This document shows, piece after piece, positions 34,887 through 49,072 of a stretch of 64,000 nt of DNA. A program made the position numbers and the translations under genes. The notes under the pieces are model-generated. The model did no database searches and was not told the origin of the DNA. It saw only the letters and a list, made by a program, of their open reading frames with translations. Position 1 is the first letter of the stretch, and the number at the start of each line of letters is the position of its first letter. The DNA comes from Purpureocillium takamizusanense (Eukaryota > Ascomycota > Sordariomycetes > Hypocreales > Ophiocordycipitaceae): contig NC_063074.1 of the NCBI RefSeq assembly GCF_022605165.1, forward strand, positions 1,515,501 to 1,579,500. Reading direction: 5' to 3'.

Positions 34887-36906
34887 GCGGGAGAACATTC
34901 CATGGGGCGAGGTGCCAGTGTTTGTTGTTGATGCAGGTGAGCGACCCGTCGTGGCTGGTCTTGATCACATCTCGAGCCCGCAACTGACGCACGGTATGAA
35001 GAAGGCATCTAGAAACTGGCTTGTAAAATTGTTCTCAAAGGCCAGAAGCCACAGTGTACAGGGGAAATACGAGCTGGGAAAAGTACGACGTCTGGTCTTG
35101 GGCGGAGCACGGACAGGAGTTTTGGTCTCGTTGGTTTCTGGATGGGCATCGGGGAGGCGTCATGGTACTTTGGTAGTCTGTGGGCAGGCAGACCGTCGTC
35201 TTGGACTTTGTTTGACTGTTTGGTCAGATGGAGTAGGCCGTTTGATAGGTAATTCGTTTCATCTCATGATAGTGGCCGTCGTCGCGGCGTGTCTCGTGGG
35301 CCCGCGTCAATCACGGATTGGAGTCGTGGCTGATTGTGTCGCGTCGTGTCGTGTCGGTCGTCTTCGTGTCGGCCGTCTCTTGGGATCAACTGCTCGCGCG
35401 CCCCGCCCTGCGTTGAACCAATTAGTTAGTATTCGTATTTATCTGACAGCATCGAGGCGCATGAGTGACATGAATCTGCCCGAGCCCAAGAGCCCGTCTT
35501 ATTATGAGGCAGGCATGCCGGTGGCGTGTGTAGTCTAGTGCCAGGGCAACAGCCGGACGAACGCAGCAAGCCGCTCCTGCCTTCACTGACACTCGCATGA
35601 AGTCGGCGAGGAAGGAAGTCGAGACCCACCCTATTCCTGGCTAGTGATGCCAATGTCGGCGCTCGCGCCCACCGTAAGCTCCGACCTCCGACCACCGATG
35701 ATGATGGCGCTTGCGGGGCCCTGATCCTTTCCTTTTGTCCTTTGTCCTTTTTGCCCGCCCGTGGGTGGTTTCCAGCATCGCGGCGGCGAGCCAGACCCGC
35801 CGTCGTGTATCGAAGCGGGAACCCGTCCTCCCGTCTGTCCGTCGCCTGGGCTGGGCCGCACCCCCCCCCCCCGATCGATGGATGCACGGTACCGACGCCA
35901 CGCACGTTGGGTGACCGGTGGGAAGCAAGGACTCGCTGCCGACTTCTACGAAGAATGATGCTGTTCGTGAGCACTACTAACGTACCAAGGCTAACTGCTA
36001 GCACCGGCCTCTGATTGAGGCTTGTCCATCACTCGGCGGGCATGGCTCTCGACGACGACAACACCCACGATTCATGTACGTGCCGCCAGTCGTCACAGCA
36101 ATCCCACCGGACGACGAGCTGCGGTCCCGGTGCGTCGTCGTTCGTCTCAAGCCGTTTCACCTCCCATCCCGCTGCTGCACTGCTGAGGCAACAAGCGCAA
36201 CGCTGTTATTAACTCACGTCTTCAATGCCCCCTTCGTCAAAAGTCCAGCAGCAAGCAGGGAAAAGCTTATCGCTGGGCTTCGGCTTGGGGGAGGGTCGAT
36301 GCCCATGCACCACGGGTGGCCTGGGAAAGCCCGAGAGCCATGCCCTGACGCACGATGCCTCCTAGCGCCCGACCACGAGTCTCCCCGGTTCCCGGCCTAG
36401 CGGTGCTAAGTGCTAGTCGTAGTTTTAGTAGGTAGCAGCTCACACGCGCTCCCGCTAACAAGTGGCGACCCACCCCGGATCTCACGACTGCGCGAGCCCC
36501 GACCGTGGCTTGTCCGTCTCTGCACCGCTTCACCTCATAACAGGACACCAAACGCCATGGAGACGGCGCGGTGTCCGGGAAGGGACGCTAAGGGCCAGGA
36601 GGAGGAAAAAAATAAAAGGGCGTATTCATGCATCCTTGAGGCGTGGGGGTTATTATATATGTCGTAGTGAGGCTCTTCGCCCCCTTTGTGTCTGTCTATC
36701 TTGCCATGCAACCCTCGTTGTGCTACCCATCGTCAACAGAGTCAACAAACTACCCATAACCACACTACATACGTGGGAGACACTAGTGTGAATGCCCTCG
36801 TTGGAGAGAGAGAGAGAGAGACATACACACGCGCCTGTAGTTGGATTGTCACGACGGGCTTCTTTATCGTTCGACGGCCGGCGAGCCGGAACCTCACAAC
36901 GACGAC
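34887..36906. other. 2 kb intergenic region
   Basis: No supported gene on either strand. A C homopolymer lies at 35862-35873 and a GA tract at 36805-36820. Several frames of 60-230 codons have no conserved features. Confidence 0.5.
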
Positions 36907-38126
36907 ATGTCGACCAACTCTCCGCCGGGCGGCCCAGGAGGCCAGCTCGAGCAGCTGAAGAAGCCGGTTCGTAACCTCCCTGTCCCAAAACACTCGAAGA
37001 AGAAAACACATGCCGTTTCCACCACGGAGAGTAGGCAGTAACTAGCTAGAGCTTCCTTCTGACAATAACGTACGCACTGCAGGGCCCCCCGTACCCTCCC
37101 CAGGGCGCCGGCCTCGGCGGCCAGCCCACGACGGGCGTCGACGTGCCCATCTCGGCCGTCATGCTCGCCCTCTTCGTCGCCTCGGCGGCGCTCAACATGA
37201 CCATCCTGCAGCTCAACATGCGGCGCGGGCACAAGTTCGTGCTCTCGGGCGTGCTCTTCGGCTTCTCCATGGCGCGCATCACCGCAAACGTCATGCGCAT
37301 CGTCTGGGCCTGCTACCCGCGCAACGTCCGCGTCGCCATCGCCGCCAACATCCTCACCAACGCGGGCGTCCTGCTCCTCTTCATCGTCAACCTCATCCTC
37401 GCGCAGCGCATCCTCCGCGCCTACCAGCCGCGGCTCGGGTGGTGCCGCCCCGTGCGCCTCGGCTTTCGTGGGCTGTACGCCGCCGTCGTCGCATGCCTCG
37501 TCATGGTCATCACCGCCGCCGTGTACAGCTTCTACACCCTCGACGCGGACAAGCTGACCAAGATTCGCGACGTCCAGCTCTTCGCCGTCACCTTCCTCGC
37601 CGTCCTCGCCTTCCTGCCCGTCCCCATCGTCGCCCTCGCCCTGCTCCTCCCGCGGCAAACCACCACCATCACTGGCGGCGGCGGCATCGGCGTCGGCCAG
37701 CCCGTCGACCCCTTCGGCACCGGCAGCATGCGCACCAAAATCGCCCTCGTCCTCTTCACCACCACCCTGCTCGCCCTCGGCGCCGGCTTCCGCGCCGGCA
37801 TCGCCTACATCAAGCGACCCGCCGACCACCCCGCCTGGTTCCACCACAAGGCCGCCTACTACTGCTTCAACTACACCATCGAGCTCATCGTCGTCTTCAC
37901 CTACGCCCTGTCGCGCTTCGACCGCCGCTTCTGGATCCCCAACGGCAGCTGCAAGCCCGGCGACTACTCGCGTGGCGGCGACGGCAGTGGTGACAACAAC
38001 AACAACGACAAGGACGCCGTCGAGGAGGGCTTCCGCCTCAGCGCCGAGCAGCAGGGCCAAGAGGACCGCGAGCGCGACTGGGAGGCCCGAGCCAAGGCCG
38101 AGACGGAAAGGGGCATGCCCTCGTGA
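36907..38126 (+). CDS. seven-transmembrane fungal integral membrane protein (DUF3112-like)
   Basis: Two exons, 36907-36966 and 37083-38126, 367 residues. The donor is the less common GTTCGT and the acceptor CTGCAG; phase 0 is kept. After a Pro/Gly-rich N-terminus, about seven hydrophobic helices follow: ISAVMLALFVASAALNMTI, FGFSMARITANVMRIVWACY, IAANILTNAGVLLLFIVNLI, GLYAAVVACLVMVITAAVYS, LFAVTFLAVLAFLPVPIVAL, ALVLFTTTLLALGAGFRAG and YYCFNYTIELIVVFTYALSR. The ending RFDRRFWIPNGSC and an acidic cytoplasmic tail follow. The features (RRGHKF after TM1, QRILRAYQP, HPAWFHHKAAYYCFNY) fit the DUF3112 family of ascomycetes, whose role is unknown. Confidence 0.85.
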
Positions 38127-38734
38127 GGCGATGCGGACCAACTCTTCTCCCTGTCTTGCTTGTCGCGGAAGAGGAGGCAAACGTGTATGACCATCATGAC
38201 AACTGTCGGCTGGGAAACAGCGGCACCATTATAGACTAGACGGGACATGTATGCCGTCTGGGAGAGCTCGCGAGGGTTGACGCGCACACGCTTCTCCCTT
38301 GTATCTAGGGGTAATTTAGCGAAAACATTCTCAGTCGTAAGCACAAGCCATTCAAAGTAATACTGCAACAGCCTCACCTGTCACCCCGAGTAATGAAGAG
38401 TCACGACCAACCCATCAGCCATCGCAAACAAAAGGGTTTCATCAGAAATTTAGCAATGAATCCATGTACTCGCAACATTTTTTTTCTTGTTTGTCTTCCT
38501 GCCTCGCAGACTCTATGTTATGCGTCGCCAAAGCCAGGAATTCGCCCACCTTCTAGACCCAGTCTCACATGTCCCCGCCTCCGCCCACAACGCACGTAGA
38601 CTCGCATCTGTTGTCTTCTGTGTCCTCTGTACTGTTGTCAAGATTAGTCGTACACAGTTCTGGAGTCGTCCTTGACGCCGTGCCGTCGCAGCGTATGCCT
38701 CGAGATCTGTCCGAACATGCAAGGTCGTGCACGA
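38127..38734. other. intergenic region between convergent genes
   Basis: 3' flanks of the 7-TM gene (+) and the PP2A gene (-). No gene seen. The T-rich run at 38478-38487 may belong to a 3'-end signal. Confidence 0.5.
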
Positions 38735-40195
<1,461 letters not shown>

Positions 40196-41281
40196 GATGT
40201 ATTAAGCCGCTGTCGGGGCGCTGCGGTCGAGGGACGGGGACAGAAGACGACGGGCGAGAGAGATGACGTTGCGATCACGCCCGGATAGAGTCGCGATTCG
40301 ATCGGTGGGGCAGCAGCGAAGCAGGGAGACGGGGACGGGGAGAGAGAAAGAGAGATGGCTACGACGACACCAAAGGGGACACAGAGGATCGTGGGGGTTC
40401 GAAGCAGTGGCTAAGCCAGCCGGTGCAGATTGAGCTCGAGGTTGGAGGAGCCGCCCGGCGTGATGTGGCTCGTCGCGATGATGCAGCGCCAGGGGGGGTG
40501 GGTGGAGGGGGAGATTTGATCGTGGGCGTTTCGTTGCGGGAGGAGTGGCGGAGAAGGGTGCTGCTGCTGCTGCTGCTGAGTGATTGATGGGGATAGGTGG
40601 ATGATGCTGATTCTGCCAGCGCAGGTGCTGGCTGGAGAGCTGTGGAGGTGCCCGCCCGCCCGTCAAGGGGGGCCTGCCGGCGTGTGAGTGGGCGGACGGC
40701 CAGGCGGGTGGGCTGGTCTGGGCTGCTGCTGGGGGCGGGCCCCCTCCACTGATGAGGTGCTCCTGGCAGAGATTGAATCTTGCTTCCGTGCTGGCGCGGC
40801 GCAGCGCAGCGCATTGCAGTGCAGTGCAGTCGGGTGCAGTGCAACGCCGCCTCTCAGCCTCGCCGACCAGCCTGGGCGGTCCATCACGCTGGACTGGCAC
40901 GCAACGGCGGGCAGGCAGGCAGGCACTCACAACGGCAACCGCCCAGGCACTTGCCACCCAAGGCTGGCGAGGTGGCGAGACAAGCGGCACGGGCGACACG
41001 GGGGGACGCGCCAAAAACATTGGCTCACTCTGATACACAACCACTCTCTGGGTACTAACGCAAGCTGTCGTGCCTTTTACGCGCCGGCCCGGCATGCGTT
41101 TTGTGTATCCCCCCTTTTAGTTACCGGTCGTGCGTTCCTAGGTAGATAGCACGTGTAACCAAAGACGGCTTTTTACCAATTTTTTTCTTGTTGGTTTGGA
41201 GATCTCGACAGCTTCGAAAGGGAAACCTCTTCAACGATGGCCACTCGATAAACAGCGTCAAGAGCGACGTATGTAGCCGTT
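40196..41281. other. intergenic region upstream of PP2A
   Basis: Promoter region of PP2A and 3' flank of the small candidate gene. A GCAGTGCAGTGCAG-type repeat lies at 40803-40849. The long minus-strand frame 40202-41095 is a translation of GC-rich simple sequence and has no conserved motif. Confidence 0.45.
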
Positions 41282-41581
41282 TCATCGTGCCTGTTGTCCC
41301 TGATTCCCATCCATACTGACAAACTGGCTGGGCCTCCGCGAGAGCCTCTGAGCCGCCCCACCAAATGCACTGACTGGAGCTCCCCATAATACTTCCAATT
41401 CATCCACAAACGAGCTCAAAGCAACCTACCTAGTTATTGCGTGAGACAGCTCCGGGAGCTCACTGTGGCTGGTGCCCGACAGCCGCGCCATTCCCGCAGC
41501 TCCAATGTCGGCAAGGTCGGGTGCCTTTATTTCGCACTGTCCCATTCGTGAACGGTCGTTGCAAAGGAGTTGCAACATCAT
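41282..41581 (-). CDS. possible small protein gene, 79 residues, two exons
   Basis: Exons 41581-41430 and 41369-41282, joined by a 60-bp intron with GTAGGT donor and CAG acceptor in matching phase. The product starts MMLQLLCNDRSRMGQ, contains the amphipathic stretch APDLADIGAAGMARLSGTSH, and ends GGAAQRLSRRPSQFVSMDGN plus six residues. A TATAAAG element lies about 51 bp upstream of the ATG. No signal peptide and no family recognised. The call rests on splice signals, protein-like composition and promoter spacing only. An alternative is that the region is the 3' part of a transcript from upstream. Confidence 0.32.
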
Positions 41582-41631
41582 GGCACGTTCCTGGAACAGT
41601 CCAACTCCTAGATAGGTAGTTATTAATCGTA

Positions 41632-41638
41632 CTTTATA
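41632..41638 (-). promoter_or_regulatory. TATA-like element upstream of the small candidate gene
   Basis: The minus strand reads GTGTATAAAGTACG, about 51 bp before the candidate ATG at 41581. Confidence 0.35.
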
Positions 41639-41723
41639 CACGCTATCCGTATTAGCACCCTGATCAGGCTACATAGCTCGTCCATGGTCGTGCCTCAGTC
41701 ATCGTCATCCAGTTCGCAACTAC

Positions 41724-43893
41724 CTAGGCCAATCCCAATCCCACCGGCGTCGCCGTCGCGGTGCCAGTAGAGGCGCGCGCGGCGGCCTCCGCCTCGAGAC
41801 CCCGGCCCACGAGATCCTTGAAATCCAGCCCGACTTCCGATAGCTTCTGCGCGTGCTCCTTGGCCCGGTCTATGCACTGCGTCCAGACCGCTCCTCCACG
41901 CTCCGTGCTGCTCAGCTGCCTCGCGAGGATACCATTGAACGCCTCCACCTGCTCCTTGGCCCACTTGACACACGCGCTCATCATGGGCGGCGGGAAGCAG
42001 CTCTGGAAGCATTGCACCGTGTTGTGGATGACGGTGAAGTAGACAAACGAGAGCTGCCAAATGTAGAGGTGCAGGTCGCCCTGGAAAATGCATTGCCTGT
42101 GTCCTGGTCAGCCCCCGGCCGTGGCATCACGGCATTGCCGCCCAGCTGTTGGCGAGATGCTTACCTTGCTCGCTTGTGGATAATGTCGCGACGTGCTGCC
42201 AGATAAGCTTCCCTGGCCCTGTCTTCAAACCCGAGCCGTGTTAGCCAGCCAACATTGCGCTTCGTCTTGGACTGGTTGCTGTGCGTCGTCTCGACCTCGT
42301 GGATCAGTATGCCCGCCAGCTTGGAGCACCGCTCCTCCACCTTGAAGTCGATGAAATCCTGCGCGACAACGTTGCTCTTAAGCCCTCGCGCAAGTCCCTT
42401 GAGCTTCTCCACACGGGTCACGGCAGGCTCGATCCTTTGGAGCGATACATCAATGTCGAGTTCGTCCATCTGGCTCTCAACCCACCGGAGGTTCTGCTGC
42501 TTGCCATCCACCTCGATGAGCATGTCCTTGATGTCGGACAGGGTCTCCAGTAGCTCCGTCTTCTGCAGCAGACCCGGGTCGCGCGAGGCAAAGTAGTTGA
42601 TGGTCTCGCGCGCCTTGTTGTTAGCCTCCATCTCGGACTGCAGGCCCTTGCGCAGCTCCTCGACCGCCTTTCGCACGTTGAGAAGCAGCGACTTCTTCTC
42701 GGAAGCCTCAGGCTTCTCGGTGCGGTAGATGAAAGACTCCTGCCCGCCGCCGCGGACCATGATGGCGTCGGCCAGCTTGTTCCTGCCGCCCGAAGACTCT
42801 CCGGTGCCGGGCATGTCGACGACCTCGACGTCCAACAGCGGCCAGCACCGATCCGCGACCAGCTTGATCATGGGGCTCCGGGACGTGTCGGTGTTGGGGG
42901 CGTCCACCTTGCGCTTCTTGCGTGACGCAATGAGCAAGTGGTCGTTGAGCAAGAAGATCTGCATCGCCCTCCGAGACTTGTACGTCGCGTTGTCCAGCTC
43001 GATCCACGGGCCGGCATTTTGGACGACGTGGCGACCCGCCGAGTTGGGCAGAAACTTCTGGGACCCCTCGACGTTCTTGTACAAAGCTTGCATCTGAGAG
43101 TTCCAGAGTGCGCTCCTATCCGCAACAGAGCTCCTTTTGTCTCGCTTGCTCAAGCCCGTGGGGCCGCGCCCGGGGAGGCTTGCCGGCTCGTCATTGTTCA
43201 TCGAGGCGGCTCGCAGGGCGGTAGTGTTCGTCTTGAGGTCCGCCATCAGGTTGCGCAGGGCTCTCATCTCGCCTTTGAGCTTCTCGGCCTCCTTGCTGAT
43301 CTTAATGAATTGCGTGCGATTCTGCATCAGGTTTTGCTGGAGGTCCGTGGCGGCGCGTTGCTTGAGCTTGCGCAATGACTCCTCAAACTCCTGAATCTGC
43401 TCCTCGGTGGCGTCGCCCAGAACCTTGGACACGTACTGGTCGGGCACGAGGTTGGGGTCTCGAAGGGTCTTGATGTCTACCACAGGGGCGGCCCCCCCTC
43501 GCGACGGTGGCGGTCGACGATCTGCCTGCTCGTATCTGTCAATCGAGGGCATAGCCGGCATCGGTGGTGCGGAAGGGTCGAAATCGGCCGGCAGGTTGTT
43601 GAACCGCGTCGAGTATCGCTGCTTGACAAGGTCTGAGGTCTGGACACGGTTAGCAGCCGCCGTAACGACAACGCCGGGCACACCCCGGGGGCCGAGCATC
43701 GTACCTTTCCTCTGGTCGAGGGCCCTGGCCGTAGACGAGGCCGAGGGACGGCCTCAACAGGCCCGGGGGCGCCGCCTTTGATTGCCTCATCCTGCGCGAT
43801 GGGGCTCGAGATCTGCCTCGGGGCGCTGATAGTCGGGCGGCCCTTGCGCTTAGGGCCGCTCCGGAGGGAGATTTTGCTGCGCTCCTCGGACAT
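41724..43893 (-). CDS. EXO84: exocyst complex component EXO84
   Basis: Three exons: 43893-43705, 43639-42165 and 42096-41724, giving 678 residues. The N-terminus has the conserved SDLVKQRYSTRFNNLP segment. A coiled coil (about 150-205: EEQIQEFEESLRKLKQRAAT and following) precedes a PH domain at about 255-385 (PWIELDNATYKSRRAMQIFL, LLIASRKKRKVD). Helical exocyst repeats make up the rest (LLNVRKAVEELRKGLQSEME; LEAQ-type bundles up to the C-terminus). Exo84 is a subunit of the octameric tether that docks secretory vesicles at growth sites in hyphal tips. The basic N-terminal 60 residues are low complexity. All exon junctions keep phase and rebuild family sequence (HKRARQCIFQGDLHLYIWQL). Confidence 0.95.
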
Positions 43894-44768
43894 GATGTCG
43901 GCGGTGTTGGAGCAGCGGTGGCAGCAGACGTCACGCCTCTTGTGTGTCGTGCCGCGAACCAGAGATGCTCGCGGCTGGCGTCGTGGCTGGCGTCGATGTG
44001 GAGGTGAGGTGAGTCTGGTGTTTCATCAGCAGCGCGGCCGCTGAGCAAACGGGCAAGGCCACAGCACGCGGGCACACCTCACACCACTGGCTAGAATAAG
44101 GGGGGTACCTATTAGCCACCTCAGTCAGTGGAGGTGCCTCTCCGCTGTCACTGCGCTACAAGCACCCGTGGACCCGACTGCCCTGAGCCTCCACTGGCGC
44201 ACTGCACTGCACGCCATCCACTCCCGTCGGGCTCCCGTCCCGTTCCAACGGGGACGCCCCACCAGGCGATGCCACTCCAAGGCCCCGTCTTCCCCCGGGG
44301 GGCCGTCTTTTGCACCGTGGCACCTTACTGGAAGCTCGGTGCCCATTCAGCCGACGTTCTCCCGACGCACCCACCGTCCAACGCCCGCGCCATCGATGTT
44401 CCGGAGCCTTTTTTCCCTTCCCGCGGCCCAGCGCCGCATGCCTGCCAGCCTGCCTGCCTGCTTGCTGATGTCGTCAAAAATTTTGGTCGGCTCTGATTGA
44501 CGGCCACCACCACCAACCAGCGCACCCAGAAGCTGCACCAGCTGCCTGCATTATTCTCGCCCACCCACCCTTTCCTTCGGCGGGCGCGCAACTCTTCTCA
44601 GCAGACATCACCACCTCAGCCGCCCACCACATCAACCACGCCAGGGTTTTTTTTGTCCCTTCGCGTCGCGAAAACAGAAAGATCTCCCCCCGTCCATCTC
44701 CGTCGCTGCGACACTGCTCATCCGCCGTCCGAGCTACAGCTCCGCCTCCCCCCCTCAAGACTGTCACA
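43894..44768. other. divergent promoter region EXO84/TOM20
   Basis: 875 bp between divergent start codons. It contains a GGTACCTA element at 44105-44112 and a CACTGCACTGCA repeat at 44199-44211. No gene seen. Confidence 0.5.
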
Positions 44769-45637
44769 ATGGTTCAGACATCGACCGTCGTAACGGCATC
44801 AGTCGCAACCGCCGCGGCCGCCGTTGTCGGTACGCAGTGACCCGATCTCCCTCCCTCCCCTCTTCCCTTTCCCCCCAAAAGTTCACCGTCCGGCACTCGG
44901 AAGTTCGGTTTATCCCCCCTCCCTCCTCAGCTTCCGTCTTCGAACCACCTCACCGCACACCGAAAGCAGCGAGCTAATGAAGCTAACATGTGCGTTTTCG
45001 CAGCCTACGTCGCCTGGTTCGACTACCGCCGCCGCTCGCAAGCCGACTTCCGCCGCAACCTGAGGAGAAACGAGCGCCGCCAGGCCCGCGCCGAGAAGGA
45101 GGAGGCCGAGGCCTCGACGCGGCGTCAGCGCGACGCCATCAAGATCAAGGTCGACGAGGCCAAGGAAGAGGGATTCCCTGCTGGTGTCGAGGAACGCGAG
45201 GCCTACTTTAACGAACAGGTCATGTCGGGAGAGATGCTCAGCTCAGACCGTACGACTGCCCTTGTCTCTCTTTTTTTCTACCCTTATTGCTCCGATAGCA
45301 CATATACACGCCTTGCTTTGCGTCCGCATGCTGACTTCACTCTGTTTGATAGCTTCCAAGGCGGTTGAATCGGCTCTTGCCTTTTACAAGGGTCTCAAGG
45401 TGTACCCGGCCCCCGGCGACCTCATCAAGATTTATGACAGCACCGTGCCCAAGGTATGTCGCCCTTCCTATCGTGTCACAGGGGGATTCGCCAGGACCGT
45501 GGCTAACAACAGTCGCCTTTCAGCCTATATTAGACATTCTGGCCGAGATGATCGCATACGACTCCAGCCTAGATATCCGTGCCCGCCCCGCCGGCGGCAT
45601 CAACCTGGGCGACATCCCCAACGTCGGCCTCGACTAA
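44769..45637 (+). CDS. TOM20: mitochondrial import receptor subunit TOM20
   Basis: Four exons: 44769-44829, 45004-45249, 45353-45453 and 45524-45637, giving 173 residues. The N-terminal anchor is [20 protein letters not shown], followed by the positively charged, helical linker ([20 protein letters not shown]). The cytosolic receptor domain carries [20 protein letters not shown] and [20 protein letters not shown], as in fungal Tom20. The protein sits in the mitochondrial outer membrane and binds presequences for transfer to Tom22/Tom40. Length matches the family (about 170-180). Confidence 0.96.
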
Positions 45638-46011
45638 AGCATCAACTACTGACGCATCCCGGGACCACTTGCAATCCGCACATCCTGCGGGCAGCGAATC
45701 CCCGATACTCAACTCGACAGGAAACCCCCCTCCACACTTGACAAGTACACCACGGAGGGGGCGCTCCAATCCATCTCAGGGGTCGGACTGACCGGTCCCC
45801 CCCTATAGTGTACCATATTGTCGCTCTTCAAGCTTTCGAATAGAGCTTTGTGTAAACAGTACCACGGTGGGAAATGATACCACACAGGGTGGGCTTGGGA
45901 AAGGCAATAATGGCAGCGTTTCCGCAAAAACAAAATTCACCATCCATGATTCATTACAATCCCTGCCTTGTCATTCACATGGAAACGTGTACAATGTCGT
46001 AACTATGGTAG
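45638..46011. other. intergenic region between convergent TOM20 and TYW1
   Basis: 374 bp of 3' flanking sequence for both genes; nothing else seen. Confidence 0.6.
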
Positions 46012-48461
46012 CTACCAGACCTGCTCCGGGGGCTGCTCCCGGACGACGACGTTCTCAATCTTGCGCCCCTTGCGGTCCACCCGATCGTCGCGCGGATCGA
46101 AGCCGCCGTTGCCCCAGAGCGCCCACTCGGGCGTCGGCTCGCCCATGTAGTCCTCGGGGGTCCAGTCGCCGTCGGGGCCGCGCTCCTCGAGCAGCTCGAA
46201 GAAGCGCGCGTAGTCGATGTGCGTGTGCCAGCGGCCGTCGACCCTGAAGCGCTCGCTGGCCAGCAGGATGCAGCAGCTGTGGGCGTGCTCGGCGGCGATG
46301 CCGTAGGCGAGGCCCCGGGCCTTGAGCCTCTTCTCGAGCGCGCGGACGAAGTCGCACACCTCCCAGTAAAAGGGCACGTTGGACATGCTGAGCCCCGCGT
46401 TGGAGGACGTGGCGGTGCCGCAGTAGGTGACGCCCTTGACCTCGACGAAGCACGGCAGGCCGCGCTCGACGAGCTGGGCGTACCCCTCGGCCTCGTCCTC
46501 GACGTTGAAGCCCTTGACGAGCGTCAGGCGGAAGACGGTGCGGTGGCGGAAGCGCTTCTCGCGGAGGATGTCGAGGCAGCGCTGGAAGCGCTCCCAAAAG
46601 TCGCGGTGGAGGGGCCGGTCGATCTTGCGGAGCGAGTCCTTGTTGGACGCGTCAATGGACACGTACAGCTGCGTGACGGCCTTGAGCGCCGCGAGCTGGT
46701 CCGGGTGCTGGGCGTTGCAGACGAGGAACGACGAGATGCGCTCGGCGTGCAGCATGGCGAGGAACTCGTTGATGTGCGGGTAGAAGATGGGCTCGCCGAC
46801 CAGCGACAGGGCGCAGTGCCGTATCCGCAGAGCCTCGGCGTACCGCTCGGCCCTGACGCCGGGCACGCCGCGCATCATCTTGATCTTCTTGTAGTGGTTC
46901 TCCTTGACGCCCTCGAAGATCATCTCGGGCGGGTCGACCACCCACCGCCAGGTCGTGCCCACGGGGTTGGTGCCGTGCCTCCAGCAGAAGACGCACTTGT
47001 TGGAGCACGAGAGGGACGGCGTCGTCTCCATGCACTGGTGCGAGTTGATGCCGTAGAGGGAGTACTTGTAGCAGCTCCCGCGCCCCCGCAAGGCGGATTT
47101 GGTCCACCGGCAGATCTTGACGCCCGAGTGTGAGCCGACGATGGCGTATCCCTGCTTCGTCAGGGCCGCGTACGTGGGCGAGTTCTTGGCGACCATTTCC
47201 TTGACCACGGCGGCCTGAGGTGTCGTCTTCTTCTTTGTGGAAGCACCGTAAGAAGTAAAGTCTACCGCGAGCGGTGCCTTCTTGGAGGAGCTGCCGGTGG
47301 AGGAGGAGCCGTTTGTGCGTATCATCTTGCCCAAATCCTCGACATCGTCCAATGCGCGGGGGGATGCCTGGTCAGCGTTCTCAACCTCGTCATCAAAGAC
47401 GACCTCGCCATCATCTTCGCCGGCAACGTCCTCTTGGTCGCTCTCGATGGGGTCGCCGCTGCCACGGACGCCCTCGCCCAAACTTCCCGTTCGCGCGACG
47501 TGTTCCAAGACCTCCTCCAGGCCGGTTGACCACTCCGCGAAGCGCTCCGCGTGATCGCTCTTCATGTCGCCCATACCGACGGGATACGCGCGCTTCCTGC
47601 CCGTCAGCTTGGACATCCACCTGTCCAGCTCCTTGGCCTGGAAGCAGAAGCCCTCCGCCTCGTCCGGCCACCCTTCCTTGTCCCCGAAGCCAAACACCGA
47701 GTACCCCATCAGGAGCGACAGCGGCGCGGTGTCGATCCTGAAGTCGTGGTGGGTCTCCTCCAGGTGCTGGAGCAGCGTGTCGTTGATCGTGTCAATGTTG
47801 TAGCTCGGAATCAGGAAGACGTAGAAGTAGGACGCGCCGTCTGCAGACTTGGGCGGCGAGACGAAGAAGTCTTCAAAGTCGACGTCGGCCAGGTCATGCA
47901 GCTCCGGCTTGAGAAAGGCGCGACCTGTCTCCCGCGCGAGCTTCTCCGCTGCCGCCTCGAGCGATGCAAGATAGTCCCGGGCAATCTTCTCCGTCTTGGT
48001 AGTGACGGACGAAAAAAAGGCCATGATCTTGACCGGGCGCGTGACATCTACCGCATCCTGCCTCTCCCGCGACGGCTTCTTGGCAACGCCGCCCTTTATT
48101 CTCCTGGGTCCGGTGGTGGGTTTCGTAGCGGGCTTCTCTGCCACTTGGACGGCCTTGGCCGGAGCGACGGTCTCGGGCGGCGGCGCCTTTTCATTGTCGT
48201 ACGCTCGTGGAACGGCAGCAACCGCATCCTTCTCGTCGTCGTAGATGTGGATGTAGACTCGAATCGAGAGGAGGACGAAGAGCGCGCAGAAAATCAGCAG
48301 CGTGCGATGCGCGTGCCACAGCTCGACTGCATCTGCGCGGGCGCGACAGCGGTTAGCATACGAAGCACGCACCCGTGGGCGAGAGACGAGTCTGCTCGCG
48401 GCAACTTACCTGTTACGATACCTTGCTGCCCTAGCTCGGACAGCCAGTTTGTCAGAACCAT
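46012..48461 (-). CDS. TYW1: S-adenosyl-L-methionine-dependent tRNA 4-demethylwyosine synthase TYW1
   Basis: Two exons, 48461-48410 and 48332-46012, giving 790 residues. After a short N-terminus and one membrane helix (TLLIFCALFVLLSIRVYIHI), a flavodoxin-like domain starts near residue 110 (KIMAFFSSVTTKTEKIARDY) with FGFGDKEGWPDEAEGFC. An acidic linker leads to the radical-SAM domain: the cluster motif C-x3-C-x2-C is CSNKCVFCW, with GTTWRW, SLVGEPIFYPHINEF and YVSIDASNKDSLRKIDRPLH. TYW1 condenses N1-methylguanosine-37 of tRNA-Phe with pyruvate carbons to form the tricyclic wyosine core. The membrane helix near the N-terminus places the enzyme at the ER membrane, as proposed for yeast. Confidence 0.96.
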
Positions 48462-49072
48462 CCTGGCTGTGTTGTTGGTGAGTGTCGGGTTGCACACTTT
48501 CGAACTGGGTGCCAGAAATGGCGTCCCCGCGAACACGCAAGAAGACGTAGGTCGAGTGGGAAAAGTTGCAGCGGCCTGGACCCCTCCACACAAGAATTTC
48601 AGCGGGGAAGCCACCCCGTCGAGCTGGCCAATCGTACGCCTTTGCAATCCAATCAATCCCTGAACCCTTCAAGGAGACGGACAGCCCATGTCTCACACAC
48701 AGCAGGTTCAACAACGTAAAGGAGCCGCATGCACAGGAGCCAAGCAGGTGCTATAAAAAGCCACACAATTACCATGCTGTGCTGTGCAGTTGTGTCAGTA
48801 TCATGCGGCCATCAAGGTTACGACGGCGGCAAGGCTGTCGTCCCCAGGCCGAAGCAGGCCCAGCTGCCCCGTCCGCTGCAGGTAGTAAGCACGCGCTCAT
48901 GCCTCGCAGAAAATGAGCGATAGTTGAGATAAACACTTTTGCAGCAAATGGCAGGGTGAAGAAGCTCGGAGTGACCAATGTGCCCGCCTCCATCTGAGCC
49001 AACGAACATGCCCCCAAGTCTATGAAGCAAACGCACGGAGGAACACGCTCCCCAACGCCTGAGTCTAGCCCT
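48462..49072. other. intergenic region
   Basis: Upstream of TYW1 and downstream of the SNF2 helicase gene, both minus. No gene seen. Confidence 0.55.

Noticed and set aside
36894..38180. 428-codon open frame on the minus strand
   Set aside because: It is the antisense of the 7-TM gene; its Asp/Glu/Val/Gly-rich translation is what GC-rich third positions of the true gene produce on the other strand.
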